From: Arcuatula senhousia | Taxonomy: Eukaryota > Mollusca > Bivalvia > Mytilida > Mytilidae | DNA length: 64,000 bases | Direction of reading: 5' to 3' | Assembly: GCA_963971305.1 (NCBI GenBank) | Contig: OZ020306.1 | Coordinates: 34,059,512 to 34,123,511 of the forward strand | Part shown: positions 23,001 through 32,092 of the stretch, piece by piece | How the letters are laid out: every line of letters begins with the position of its first letter | How positions within the stretch are numbered: the first letter of the stretch is position 1 | Notes under the pieces: generated by a model | Told to the model about the DNA's origin: nothing | What the model saw: only the letters and a program-made list of their open reading frames with translations | Databases searched by the model: none | Position numbers and translations under genes: made by a program

Positions 23001-23169
23001 TAGTTGGTACCAAAGAATAAGACATCCATACCTTTACCGCTTCTTTATGTCTTTCATGGACCTCACGACATTTACATGGAGCAAACACTCTCCGAACAAA
23101 CTTCTTTATAGTTCTATAATCAACTGTATTGGAATATGTATGTCTTCTTAGTTCGTTCAGATCTTTACC
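13809..23169 (-). CDS. RECQL4: ATP-dependent DNA helicase Q4-type (RECQL4), 3' seven exons; 5' part not found
   Basis: The minus-strand exons, in coding order, are 23169-23032, 18663-18519, 18168-18032, 17610-17448, 15999-15813, 14961-14823 and 14045-13809. All phases agree. They encode 381 residues that align with human RECQL4 downstream of helicase motif VI. Landmarks are GKDLNELRRHTYSN, CKC and CPGHERAIPIESF (the RecQ4 zinc-binding region; CxC and CxGH are the expected zinc ligands), LFCYLELHPEETW, GGPSLLQGIAKK, MGWDSGPVKREL, TGVMVEFTDLAFHYRAPGDL, and the final IARVFHGVASPCFPA and VRRFWR. RECQL4 acts in replication initiation and DNA repair in nucleus and mitochondria. The first exon here begins at an acceptor, so the SLD2-like N-terminus and RecA-like helicase domains lie upstream. 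I found no DEAH box or GRAGRDG exon up to 64000. Confidence 0.92.
14046..14822 (-). other. Intron of RECQL4, no recognised feature
   Basis: AT-rich; no repeat family recognised. Confidence 0.5.
14823..14961 (-). CDS. RECQL4: RECQL4 exon, linker helix region
   Basis: The acceptor is ATTTAAG, a weak polypyrimidine tract, but it is the only one restoring phase with the upstream exon (AG + T = Ser). Encodes VSHKNYWMCADDLDEKKNAK and LKAILEDYFQEQ, matching the human segment ending in LLGRYFEEEE. Confidence 0.85.
14962..15812 (-). other. Intron of RECQL4 with T-rich interspersed repeat
   Basis: The open frame at 15275-15571 is very rich in Phe, Cys and Ser. It overlaps the repeat at 15420-15545 shared with 13176-13275, so it is not a gene. 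Confidence 0.5.
15813..15999 (-). CDS. RECQL4: RECQL4 exon with conserved TGVMVEF block
   Basis: The acceptor is ATTTCAG and the donor CAAAG|GTAAAA. Encodes TGVMVEFTDLAFHYRAPGDL, then a helical segment IDDVIMALHNRIQKQEKSEL and LRYLFNTLQ. This is the best-conserved piece relative to human RECQL4. Confidence 0.93.
16000..17447 (-). other. Intron of RECQL4 with one MITE
   Basis: Apart from the element at 17215-17405 and a C-run near 16450, this is AT-rich sequence with no recognised feature. Confidence 0.5.
17215..17405. mobile_element. MITE with TACTGTAAACCAAC termini, in a RECQL4 intron
   Basis: The left end TACTGTAAACCAAC is mirrored by AGTTGGTTTCCAGATTA at the right. Inner TTCGTG/CACGAA and TTCGCG/GCGAA words also pair. 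The right end is mutated. Confidence 0.65.
17448..17610 (-). CDS. RECQL4: RECQL4 exon with MGWDSGPVKREL
   Basis: The acceptor is CATTTTAG and the donor CTG|GTAAGG. Encodes CPPVAVAIAKAKKDG and DIIEISDCMGWDSGPVKREL, aligned with the human CPPLAV and DSMGWELASVRRAL segments. Confidence 0.93.
18032..18168 (-). CDS. RECQL4: RECQL4 exon with LFCYLELHP
   Basis: The acceptor is ATATCCAG and the donor AAGAAG|GTGGGG. Encodes ISTLFCYLELHPEETW and CSIQCYGGPSLLQGIAKK. Human has TLLCYLELHP and GGPAQLQALAH at the same places. Confidence 0.92.
18519..18663 (-). CDS. RECQL4: RECQL4 exon with CPGHERAIPI zinc ligands
   Basis: The acceptor is TTTTTTACAG and the donor GAAG|GTAAAA. The first part is a poorly conserved acidic linker (DCDNEDKELFDDWDGTDD). 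The second carries CPGHERAIPI and MELDVKEEG, aligned with human CMGHERALPI and ALDMPEEA. Confidence 0.92.
19575..20316 (+). mobile_element. Tandem-module element, family A (GGGGTTGCACTAAG)
   Basis: The left end AACAAGGGGTTGCAC contains the hairpin GCAC-TAAGTC-GTGC. About four modules with a period of 160-180 bp follow, each with AACAGGAAGTAGATGA, GGACTGACCTGGAAAGG and AAATCTGTTACGAAAA. The array stops at CCGGACGGACAAGG. The right end is a CCCC ... GGGG hairpin (CTCTCTTACGAG loop) and GTATAATTATAAT. It lies in a RECQL4 intron, reversed relative to that gene. A second full copy is at 54288-55045. Confidence 0.75.
20317..23031 (-). other. Large RECQL4 intron, remainder
   Basis: No repeat family or exon recognised. 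A 104-codon open frame on the plus strand (21819-22133) starts at GTG and resembles nothing I know. Confidence 0.45.
23032..23169 (-). CDS. RECQL4: RECQL4 exon immediately after helicase motif VI
   Basis: The acceptor is TTGTTTTAG and the donor AAG|GTATGG. Its 46 codons encode GKDLNELRRHTYSNTVD and KKFVRRVFAPCKCREVHE. The exon is in phase 0 at both ends and is separated from the next exon by a 4.4-kb intron. Confidence 0.92.
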
Positions 23170-24416
23170 CTAAAACAATGATAAAAAACATAGAACTCAT
23201 AATATTGAAATGTTCTTCGTCTATTTCGTGATGATTTTTTAAAGAACACTCAATTTTCTTAGTTTTAAACAATAAGAACTGTTTACAAAATACTGAGGAT
23301 TAATTTATTTTTGTGGAGTGATAAAAAGTGTCAGTAAGATGGCTCTTAAGTCTACAGCTAAAAAAACACTTTTCGTAGGTCGATCATCACCATCAAAGAA
23401 ATTCACACAAAAACTGATACTTCACGAAAAATAATGTAACCACAGTATGACATTGTCTTTCACACCCAAGTAATGCGAATAGATTGAGAAAACTTTTCAA
23501 TCAAATTTTAAAGTCTGGATCTACCAGTATATGAAAAGTATGAGTTTGTAGCATTACTTTGTATAATTTGTGTCGATAGACTTATTATGACAGTTGCTAC
23601 CCAACTTATTACACACCGAATACAAGGTCTAAACATGAAAACCTTTGAAAACTTGATTTCAAATTAACAAGGGTTTAAGTATAAAATACAGTCAAGTAAA
23701 AGGTTGTGTCGTCCTGACCATTCCTAAGTTTACTACATTGAAAATCCATTAAATGAAATCATGAAAATGTTGGGGAGGCAGAACCAATTAAAATAATTAA
23801 AGTTATAGTAGACCAATACAGTAACATCATAATAAATGATTGTAAACATTGCCTGAAGAACAACTCTTTTGAATTTAGTACTGTTTTGCTTTCCATTTAC
23901 TAACGTTAGTTTGCTAAGTTCAATGTTCCGTTTTACATGAATAAAGGTATTATATAGAATATATATTTGATCGAAATCCTTGCATAAATGCAATAAGTTC
24001 AGTTTCTTCTGTCTGGTTAAATTCTTGCATAAGCATCAAGCGGAATAGTTGTTACATCACATGTTTATTCCATTGTTTTTTTTTTCTACAATCAATGGAA
24101 GGGTTGATATCAGCAACTATTTATTCTGAAGACAGACTGAGACCGCTGCTTAAATTAAAACAAATCCAACCGAACGTTATCAGCAGAAATGTTTTATAAT
24201 ATCATAAGCTTCATCTTTATGTAAACAACGTCACGTTGGACCAGCTAAAACTGTAATTTAACACATTATTTTAGTATAAACACTGTTTTGAAAACCGGAC
24301 ATACCGGTATATTATTTATGAAGCCTTGTGACGGCTTATTTGGGACATTTCTTCTTTATACGGGACGTAAGTCCCTTTTACCGGTAAAAATCCCGGGACC
24401 CCAAGTGTATTTGTTT
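23170..24416. other. Upstream of the last recognised RECQL4 exon
   Basis: The preceding exon (helicase motif VI) should be on the minus strand here or further right. I found no frame encoding GRAGRDG or CHLFL. AT-rich sequence only. Confidence 0.45.
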
Positions 24417-24599
24417 GAAGTCATTTGATTTCGCAGAATTCACATGGCTCACAGGGACTTGCACCCCTCTATCAATATTTTGTTAGAGTCAATTTGCGGT
24501 ACGGTTTTTTTCGTACCGCACATTGACTCTAACAAAATATTGATAGAGGGGAGCGAGTCCCTGTGAGCCATGTGACTTCTGCGAAATCAAATGACTTCA
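24417..24599. repeat. Long foldback repeat, 87-bp arms
   Basis: The left arm 24417-24503 and right arm 24512-24599 are complementary with about four mismatches; the loop is a T-run. The arms include TCATTTGATTTCGCAGAA, CACATGGCTCACAGGGACT and CTATCAATATTTTGTTAGAG. A shorter related copy is at 56388-56510. No coding sequence. Confidence 0.85.
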
Positions 24600-24984
24600 T
24601 ACAAGTTTTAAAACACTATGCAGACGCCACGTGCAATGTGATTGACAGGTGTAAATATTAATACACCGATTTAATAAACCGATTTTTAATATTTCAATGG
24701 AAAAAAATATTATTTTACTAAATTTTTTTTTGTAAATCAATAAATTTATTTTCAAGTATTAACTGTAATATTTTTTTAAGTTTACAGAAGCCATAACCTA
24801 CATTTTTAATGGTCTCATTGGATTATTTAATGTGCACCAAGAAAAAAAATGTTTATGGTTCAAGTAACAAAAAAAATATTACAGTTAATTCTTAAATAAA
24901 TAAACTACCTCAGTACTACTTTATGGGCAGAAATGTGGAAATTAAATGAAAGCGACATCATCATCTTAAAAACATTTAAAAGAA

Positions 24985-25300
24985 AAAATACTCCACATCT
25001 TCTGGTCATCTAAGATCGGTGATAATGATTTCTACTGTTAGACCAAAACTTGCCCAGTTAGAGAAATCATCAGATGCATAGATGGAGTAGATTGCCGCGT
25101 CATTCTCTCAGGAAGCTACATGACGCAAACACAAAAGTGGCATGAACTTTGACACCAGAAGGAGGGAGAACGAGAAGTCGCCCAAAAGCAACATGGCACA
25201 GAAGTGCTGAAGCAGAGCGGGAACTGGGGTGGCAGATATGGAATTGAGCTGGTGTAGCAGTCACGGTTAAATTTGGGTGGCGAATAATGCTTTAAGCCTT
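24985..25300 (+). pseudogene. LINE (non-LTR retrotransposon) ORF2 C-terminal relic
   Basis: Translation in two frames gives ILHIFWSSKIGDNDFYC and RWSRLPRHSLRKLHDANTKV, then PEGGRTRSRPKATWHRSAEA and ERELGWQIWN. This matches the region after the reverse transcriptase of many animal LINEs (RRWRWLGHVLRK, PEGKRSRGRPKTTWRR, AEA/ELGW ... W). There are several stops and a frame change near 25080, so it is dead. It is also the only recognisable autonomous-transposon coding sequence in the window. Confidence 0.8.
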
Positions 25301-25696
25301 ATGAGACAACAATGGCTCTTAAGGGATAGGTAGGTACTAAAAGTAGATGAACCACTTTGCCAAATCTGAAATCATTCTTGTATCTAGCTAAATGACAGCT
25401 AAATTGGGACGTTTCTTCATTTGATACTTGACATAGTTCTATCTATCTAAGACATTTCTGAACAATGTTACTTCTACGGCATCTGTTTATACCCTTTGTG
25501 ACTCGCTTAATAAGGACATAGTTTGTCATAGTAAACCACATTGCCAAATAATATCATTCTTGTACGGTTTCACGGAAGTTTTCGAACGGACGGAACTATT
25601 TTTTTTTACTAAGACATTTATATAAAAGAATACAACTTAGATGGTATCTGTTTATGCCCTTTGTGTTCTTATCATTCATACAACAAGAATTTTTTT

Positions 25697-25775
25697 TTAT
25701 AAATATCATCCAATGAATTCCTCTAGTTCTACTTTTAAAGTAGAACTAGAGGAATTCATTGGATGATATTTATAA
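25697..25775. repeat. Perfect 79-bp palindrome (39-bp arms)
   Basis: Arms 25697-25735 and 25737-25775 are exact complements around a single T. The core is CTACTTT-T-AAAGTAG, and the arm includes ATCATCCAATGAATTCC. Perfect identity suggests recent origin or ongoing correction. Confidence 0.9.
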
Positions 25776-26450
25776 TACACATTTTTATGTCCTAGTCTAC
25801 TTTTCTGTCTTAGGGGATCTTTTCACCGAAATATTATCATGTTTCTATTAGTAAGAAACTTGTGCAAACTGATAGTCGACACATCTATATTCAATACAAT
25901 CTTATTCAGGAATTCCACTTCAATGGTATGTATATATGAACTTTATCATCTATAAATATTTTTTGAATGCAAAAAGGCATAAAAGTACCAAAGGGACTCA
26001 AATTTCGAAAAGATAAAGTTTTTACTAGAAAAAAAAACAGTAGACAAGGATAATTTGAGACCCCATTTACAGGCCCTGTCACAATGTAACGTTGGAGCCA
26101 ACGTGTGCCGACGTCAGAATTCATTTTCTAAATAGTTGGCACTGAACCTAAAACGTCAGACTTACTACCTACAACGAAACGCGATCTCTTTATTTGAAAA
26201 TTAGACATCGATATTTAAGTTTTGAACCATAACCAACACTTAGCTTTCTCATAAATAAATAGGGCTAAATATATATTATTATATAATCGTATTTTATCTA
26301 GGATTTCTTTTCATTTTACACGTAGACGAAGGTGTTTGACTGATAATTGACCTATCGGTTGGATATCTAATAAATTTCGTTTTTGTTTTAATTGACTTTC
26401 GTTTTGTGTTTTAACTTTTGTTTCTTTGTTTGTTTTGGTTTGTTTAGTTT
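25776..26450. other. No recognised feature
   Basis: AT-rich. The open frame at 25906-26124 (minus) has no support. Confidence 0.4.
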
Positions 26451-26454
26451 GTTT

Positions 26455-26680
26455 TCGACCCCCCCCCCCCCGCAGCAATGCGTGCGTGCGTCCGCCACAC
26501 TTTTTATTCCATGATTCGTAAAAGATTCCGCAGCTAGTATTAACCGTTTGCTTCTCATAACTATTATGCAGCTTGAGGTAGGGGTCTCATATGGTGGGAT
26601 GCGTTTTTTGGTCTGTCGCTTATTTACTTCCTGTTTAATGAGCCGATTGATTTTTTTGCGCTCGGTGGGGTTCGAGAAAG
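26455..26680 (-). repeat. Fragment of family G repeat (ACTTCCTGTTTAATGAG module)
   Basis: After a C-run it contains GCGTGCGTGCGTCCG, GGGGTCTCATATGGTGGGAT and TTACTTCCTGTTTAATGAG. These match modules of the element at 31066-31650. Confidence 0.6.
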
Positions 26681-26721
26681 TCTATTTCCTTTATTCTAGT
26701 TTTAATCGACCCACAAAACCA

Positions 26722-26830
26722 TGATGCTTTATCTGTCTTACATATTGTTTAATATAGATATATGTATATACATAGTTTCGTTATTAACATATAGGTTTCC
26801 GTCGTTCTCGTAACATCAATATATAACGTA
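26722..26830 (+). repeat. Direct repeat, copy 1 (109 bp)
   Basis: TGATGCTTTATCTGTCTTAC ... AACATATAGGTTTCCGTCG ... TATATAACGTA recurs at 27659-27767 with a handful of differences. Confidence 0.85.
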
Positions 26831-27129
26831 CATTTGAACTTTTTGCGTCCTGTTTATTGAGAAGCAATTCTCGGTTAGCCCGGGCTTAACAGATATTGGG
26901 TCGTTACTTGAACACTTGTGGGCAATTACTTTGTTGTCCATGATAGAGAGGAACGACTGTGCTTTTTAACACTCAATATCTCAAATGAATGTAGGAGATG
27001 CTGATCTGTCGTTATGTTTGACTAGAATCTTTTTTACTGCTTGCCTAACCTTAATAAAAAGCTTCGCCGAGCGCAGCATGATACGACCGCAACATGTCGA
27101 ACACTGTACGTTTTAGGCCCAATATGGAT

Positions 27130-27210
27130 AGTCAATTGCTCTGGACACATGAAGCCCATGGTGGACTGACAAAGTTTTTTGACACATGCAGCCTTTGGTG
27201 GACTATCCAT
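27130..27210. repeat. Two-copy short tandem repeat
   Basis: GACACATGAAGCCCATGG and GACACATGCAGCCTTTGG, each followed by TGGACT, lie about 42 bp apart. This accounts for the coding-like minus-strand frame at 27034-27216. Confidence 0.5.
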
Positions 27211-27217
27211 CAACATT

Positions 27218-27660
27218 CAGAAGAAATTCATTTTTTTTCCAAAAGCAAACTAAAATAAATTACAGTTAAGGGGCACAAAATTCAACTTTTTTATTTCTGG
27301 TCCGATTTTGATTTTTTTTTTTTGCAAGTTAAGTCTTGTCAAGTGGTTGATAGAAAATGGAGGATTAACTATTGCTTTATCCCCACCCCATTTTGGAAAT
27401 AGGGGCTAAAAGGGGCAAATATTGAAACTTTTTTATTTATTGTCCAATTTCATTTTTTTTTTGGCAAATAAATTCTTGTAGTGAATTAACAAAATTGAAT
27501 GTTAATTTTGCAACAACCCTTTCCCTAATTGCTGCTAAGGGCCAAAAGGAGCAAAAGTGAAAGGTAGAAGATACCATTAATTTGGGGCCAAAAGGGGTAT
27601 TGTTTTTGTAACTGTAATTTATTTTAGTTTGCTTTTGGAAAAAAAATTGAATTTCTTCTG
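27218..27660. mobile_element. 443-bp element with about 50-bp terminal inverted repeats
   Basis: The left end CAGAAGAAATTCATTTTTTT continues into CCAAAAGCAAACTAAAATAA. The right end is its complement and ends CTTCTG at 27660. The interior has loose tandem modules with AGGGGC and a T-run. The right terminus abuts copy 2 of the 109-bp direct repeat. Confidence 0.75.
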
Positions 27661-27767
27661 ATGCTTTATCTGTCTTACATATTGTTAAATATAGATATAT
27701 GTATATGCATTGTTCCGTTATTAACATATAGGTTTCCGTCGTTCTCGTAACACCAATATATAACGTA
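27659..27767 (+). repeat. Direct repeat, copy 2 (109 bp)
   Basis: Near-identical to 26722-26830, about 830 bp downstream, and overlapping the edge of the inverted-repeat element. Confidence 0.85.
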
Positions 27768-27862
27768 TAAGACTCATTTGGTTAACCAGAACAAAGGTTA
27801 TTGTGGGAACAAACAAAAAGTAGCATTTTTGGCCCTTTTTTGGCCCCTAATTTACAAACGAA

Positions 27863-28745
27863 ACAAGAGGCTCCCAGGAGCCTAAATCGCTCACCTGGTC
27901 TTGATGTCAGCCCTATGAAGGACTTTGTAGAGCTAAATGAGCTGAACATTTAAGCAAGCAACAGTTTTTCTTTATCTACTATAGTTTTCATTCTATAGGC
28001 CAAAAACACGAAAAACCGTTATTTTAGGGGCCGTAACCCCTGTATAGAGTCATCTGACAACTTTGACCCTATGGAGACTTTTGTAGAGCTTTATGCGCTG
28101 AACATTTCAGCAAGCATCAGCTTTTCTCTATCTGCTATAGTTTTCTTTCTATAGGCCAAAAACATGAAAAAACATTATTTTAGGGGCCGTAACCCCTATA
28201 AAGGGTCATCTGACAACTTCGACCCTTTGGAGACTTTTGTACAGCTAAATTAGCTGAACATTTAAGCAAGCAACAGCTTCTCTCTATCTGCAATAGTTTT
28301 CATTTCATAGGCCAAAAACATGAAAAAAAATTATTTCAGGGGCGGTAACTCCTATAAGGGGTCACCTGACAACTTCGACCCTATGGAGACTTTTGTAGAG
28401 CTAAATGAACATTTAAGCAAGCAACAGCTTTTCTCTATCTGCAATAGTTTTCATACTATAGGGCAAAAACATGAAAAAAACGCTATTTTTCACCTTTTAG
28501 GGGCTGTAACCCCTATAAGGGGTCATCTGACAACTTGGACCACATGGAGACTTTTGTAGAACTTTTGATGCTGAAGCAGTAGGGTGGCATCAGATTTTTT
28601 TCAATCTGCAATAGTTTTCATACTATAGGGCAAAAACATAAAAAAAACCCGCTATTTTTCACCTTTAAGGGGCTGTAACCCCTATAAGGAGTCATCTGAC
28701 AACTTCGACCCTATGGAGACTTTTGTAGAGCTAAATGAGCTTCTA
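27863..28745 (-). mobile_element. AGCTCACCTG-family tandem-module element, reversed, one end missing
   Basis: It begins with the inverted terminal hairpin (AGGCTCCCAGGAGCCT) and CGCTCACCTGGTC. About five to six modules in reverse orientation to 480-1500 follow (CTGCAATAGTTTTCAT, GGGGTCATCTGACAACTT, GGAGACTTTTGTAGAGC). The other terminal hairpin is not found; the array ends at 28745 against unrelated sequence, so the copy is truncated. Confidence 0.75.
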
Positions 28746-29112
28746 CATAGCGGACATGAGTGTATGTCTAACGTTCTTCTGATTGATATCTAACGTTTAA
28801 CACGTTGGTGAAAGTCGGAAGTTTTAAGCATGTTCAAAATTTTGTGACGCACTTGCCGTTTATCAACGAACGCTTTAATACGTTTGCTAACGTGTTGGCA
28901 GCGTGTTTATAACTTATGCAAGACTTATGCAATTAAGCGTGTTAAAATTATATTCTCTAATTTACGTCCGATACCAGTTGTGGAAAAATATTTCTCACCT
29001 CTAGAGAAAATTAAGTTCTCAGCGTAATTGCACGTGCAATTGATGATCAACCTTTTTGCAATTTTTTAACTGTATACATTAGAGAAAAACCTTCTGCAAC
29101 TAAATTCTCGTT

Positions 29113-29225
29113 GATTATGGAATTTCTAACATTTCGGGAAATAAATTTGACATTTTAATCGCTCGGCAAGCCTCGCCATTAAAATAATCAGATTTATTTC
29201 CCTTGATGTTAGAAATTCCATAATC
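29113..29225. mobile_element. Foldback element, about 45-bp arms
   Basis: GATTATGGAATTTCTAACAT and a GGGAAATAAATTTG block on the left pair with CAGATTTATTTCCC and ATGTTAGAAATTCCATAATC on the right. The loop is GC-rich (CGCTCGGCAAGCCTCGCC), unlike the AT-rich arms. Confidence 0.8.
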
Positions 29226-30535
29226 ACATAGATTGCGTTGTAGAAGCCATATTTCTTAAATTGGCTAATTAGATTTTGTTTTTTCGACCTCTTTAACAAA
29301 AACTAATGCTCTTAGCGCACCAATGCAAGTTAAATGGCTTGTTTTCTTGATATAATTTGGTTTAATTCATCATTTAGTTACATAGTAGAATTAATATATT
29401 TTACAAGTTTATAAAACCTAAGTGGTGCGTTACTTGTGTTGCTGAGTAAATCTACAAGAAGTAATATCCACAAAAGTTTAATAACTGCATGATAGCCTTT
29501 TGTTATTGGCATTACGATCAAAACTGCCGTTGGCTGTTATATTTACCCATGCAGCAAGTCTTTCACTTTTGTTCTGAAGGTTAGTTTGCACATCAAGCAT
29601 CTCTTTCAAAATATATAACACTTTTTATATATAAATACCATACTTTTTAAAGGATTTTGTATGGTAGATAGTACTTTACAGTTTGATTGATTAAGCTCTG
29701 TAGTCACCAGCGTCTACTAATTTGCCTTCATATCAGGAATTCAAATTTCCCTTCCGCATTTCTTTCATTCTTCGAATATGTCAAATAAATATTTGATTTT
29801 AATTTCATTCAAAACTTAATATCTTATGCTTCGTTAATCAACTTGCAGGAATCGGCAGACGTGTTTAGCCTTTTCCTCTATTATTTGTATAATTCACGCT
29901 GCTCAGGAAATTGACAAAAAGAGATCTGTCGTGACCGATATAACAAAAAGTTGTCGTCCTATAATTACATCATTATTGTGCTGAAAGCATTTCCTTTTGA
30001 CACAATAGTACTTATTGTAAGCGGCCATAGTTCAGACCGCACTGCTGTGACATCCATGGACATGTGATAGAACGTCTGTCTGTAATGCCTTTGTAAGCAT
30101 TTTTAAAATACTGTTATCTTTCTATATCTATGGATATTATATAATTATCTAGGGTATTCTTAAGTCGAAAATTATCAAAAAATAGATACATGACGTTTCC
30201 TTTGACAGTAGTTCGGTTGGTGTTTAATAGAGCAGTAGCACTCAAAAGCTCATGATACATTTACATACAAAAAAGTGTAAGCATAGTCAGCATATGGACC
30301 TGGCGATCGTTTTTGCGATGCTTCGTCTGGTACCATATACAAGTATGTGTGCGAAGCGAATTTTGAAATATTGAAAGCGGTGGCATACATAACTACATTC
30401 TTAAGCCAGGAATCTTTATCAATGCTTATGTTTGTATTTAGTCGAATTTATGTTAATTGTTGTTTTTTTTGTCAAGAAGAGGGTCTTTCATTGCACTTTA
30501 TGATTGGGCTTGAATCATATGTAGTTTATTTTCAA
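29226..30535. other. No recognised feature
   Basis: AT-rich sequence with no support for genes or repeats. Confidence 0.4.
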
Positions 30536-30655
30536 TTCAGGGGCCAATTGAAAAACAGCGAGCAGCGACCGCTGGTCGCATTGAAGGCTGCTGGCTGTTT
30601 TTAATTTACGTTTATATTGTAGGTTGTGTCGCGTACACTTATTCCACATCTCATT
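30536..30655 (+). repeat. Dispersed repeat containing a self-complementary GCAGCGACC block
   Basis: GAGCAGCGACCGCTGGTCGC and GGCTGCTGGCTGTTTTT, then GTGTCGCGTACACTTATTCC. The first part recurs reversed near 33455-33530, the second reversed near 33935-33965, and both recur degenerate near 62490-62605. Confidence 0.6.
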
Positions 30656-30693
30656 TTCTTCTAAAATTTCCGAAATAAGATGATCAATCTCAG

Positions 30694-30845
30694 ATGACCT
30701 AGAAATCAGGCATGATGGTCTTAACTTGGAATTTATGCATTTGGAAATGGATGGTTGCGAAGAGTTTTATGATGCGGAAGTGAACCTTCCTCTTCTTTTG
30801 TCGTTTTATGGACAAGAAGCAACACATAACACAATACAGTTGTGA
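30694..30845 (+). CDS. Possible terminal exon of an unrecognised gene
   Basis: After a plausible acceptor (CAATCTCAG) the frame runs DLEIRHDGLNLEFMHLEMDG, then CEEFYDAEVNLPLLLSFYGQ, and ends EATHNTIQL and TGA. The acidic, balanced composition looks more like protein than most frames here. No family was recognised and no upstream exon was found. A 73-codon frame on the other strand overlaps. Confidence 0.25.
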
Positions 30846-31065
30846 GACTCGATTATGAAAGTAAGGTGGACACGTCACCTCAGTACAGAAGACAGCTACA
30901 AAACATTTTAAAACAAACATAAATCATTTCCTTGTTTTTCCCCTTTTTCAAAGGGAAGCCTATTGGTACTATTCGGCAATCTGCAACGTGCTCATGAAGT
31001 AACAAAGTATTTGCCGTTGTTGACGATTGTCCAATTTTCAATCTATCAAAGAGAAGTTGAGAGGG

Positions 31066-31650
31066 TCACATTTATACCCCACGCAACGAAGTTGCGAAGA
31101 ATATAATGTTTTTGACTGTTCCGTCCGTCCGTCCGTGATTTTTTTTTCATTTTTTTGTAACGTATACCACAGCTATTATTAATTGTAGGCTTTTGATATT
31201 TGGTATGTAGCTTCAGGTGGGGTCCCATATGGTGGAATACGTTTTCAGGTCTGTCGATCATCTACTTCCTGTTTAACGAGCAGACTTGGACCTTTTTCAC
31301 TAAATTTTCAGGGGTAAAAATGTTCGTCACAGATATCTCAGCAACTATTAGTTGTAGGCTTTTGATATTTGATATGTAGCTTCAGGTAGGAGTCCCATAT
31401 TGTGGGGTACGTTTTCAGATCTGTCGATTAACTACTTCATATTAAACGAGCAGACTTAAGAATTTTTTCATCAAATTTTCAGGGTTGAAAATTTTCGTCA
31501 CAGATTTCTCAGTAACTATTAAATAAACCATAGTCTTTTGATATTTTGTACGTAGCTTCATGAGTCCCATATGGTGGGATACATTTTCAGGTATTCCACT
31601 CTTTCACTTCCTGTTTAAAGAGCCGACTTGGAAAGACAACAACTATGACT
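31066..31650 (-). mobile_element. Tandem-module element, family G
   Basis: The plus-strand left edge is TATACCCC with hairpin CGCAAC-GAA-GTTGCG (31082-31096), then CCGTCCGTCCGTCCG. About three to four modules follow, with a period of 120-130 bp, containing TTTGATATTTG, TAGCTTCAGGT, CCCATATGGTGGGATAC and TACTTCCTGTTTAA. Read on the minus strand this is the same plan as the other families: modules with AGGAAGT, a CGGACGGAC block, a terminal hairpin, then ATATAAT. Confidence 0.65.
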
Positions 31651-31723
31651 TTTTTTATTCCCAACTCGAAATAGACAATCTATGTCCATAATGTGGACGC
31701 GTGGGGAATGTAAGCATGCTCAC

Positions 31724-31855
31724 CAAGGTTCTTTCATTTTGTCCTGTAACACATATCATTGTTTTTTCAACATCCTTGTGATTTTCCTCGTTAAGACCCA
31801 TGCATGTAATAAGAAGTAACTCTAACCACAATCTATCAGGTTTCAGTCGAGACAC
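31724..31855 (-). CDS. Possible exon of an unrecognised gene
   Basis: The minus-strand frame reads SRLKPDRLWLELLLITCMGL, then NEENHKDVEKTMICVTGQ, ending NERTL before a GTGAGC donor. Composition is protein-like. The acceptor is unclear and no family was recognised. Confidence 0.25.
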
Positions 31856-31944
31856 AATTTAATTGTGACGAGTAAATATCTTTTGTTTATGTTACAAGAA
31901 TCACTCAGTTAGGTTCAGATGTACCAAACATTTAAATCATTATT

Positions 31945-32092
31945 TTAATACAAAACGATTGGCCGACTTTGCTTGTTTTCCTCGGAGTTTGAATGACTTC
32001 CCGCTGTCATAGAATCAAAACATCGACATTGCCGAGGATATTTTCCGCCTTTTGAATCCTTGCTAAATGTCCAATCAAGACCAAGCTGGTCT
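31945..32092 (-). CDS. Possible terminal exon of an unrecognised gene
   Basis: A strong acceptor (TTTCTTCTTCCTCAG) precedes DQLGLDWTFSKDSKGGKYPR and QCRCFDSMTAGSHSNSEE, ending PIVLY and TAA (31945-31947). The incoming phase would be 2. Its stop means it cannot join the exon candidate at 31724-31855 in the same transcript unless it is skipped. No homology was recognised. Confidence 0.3.
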
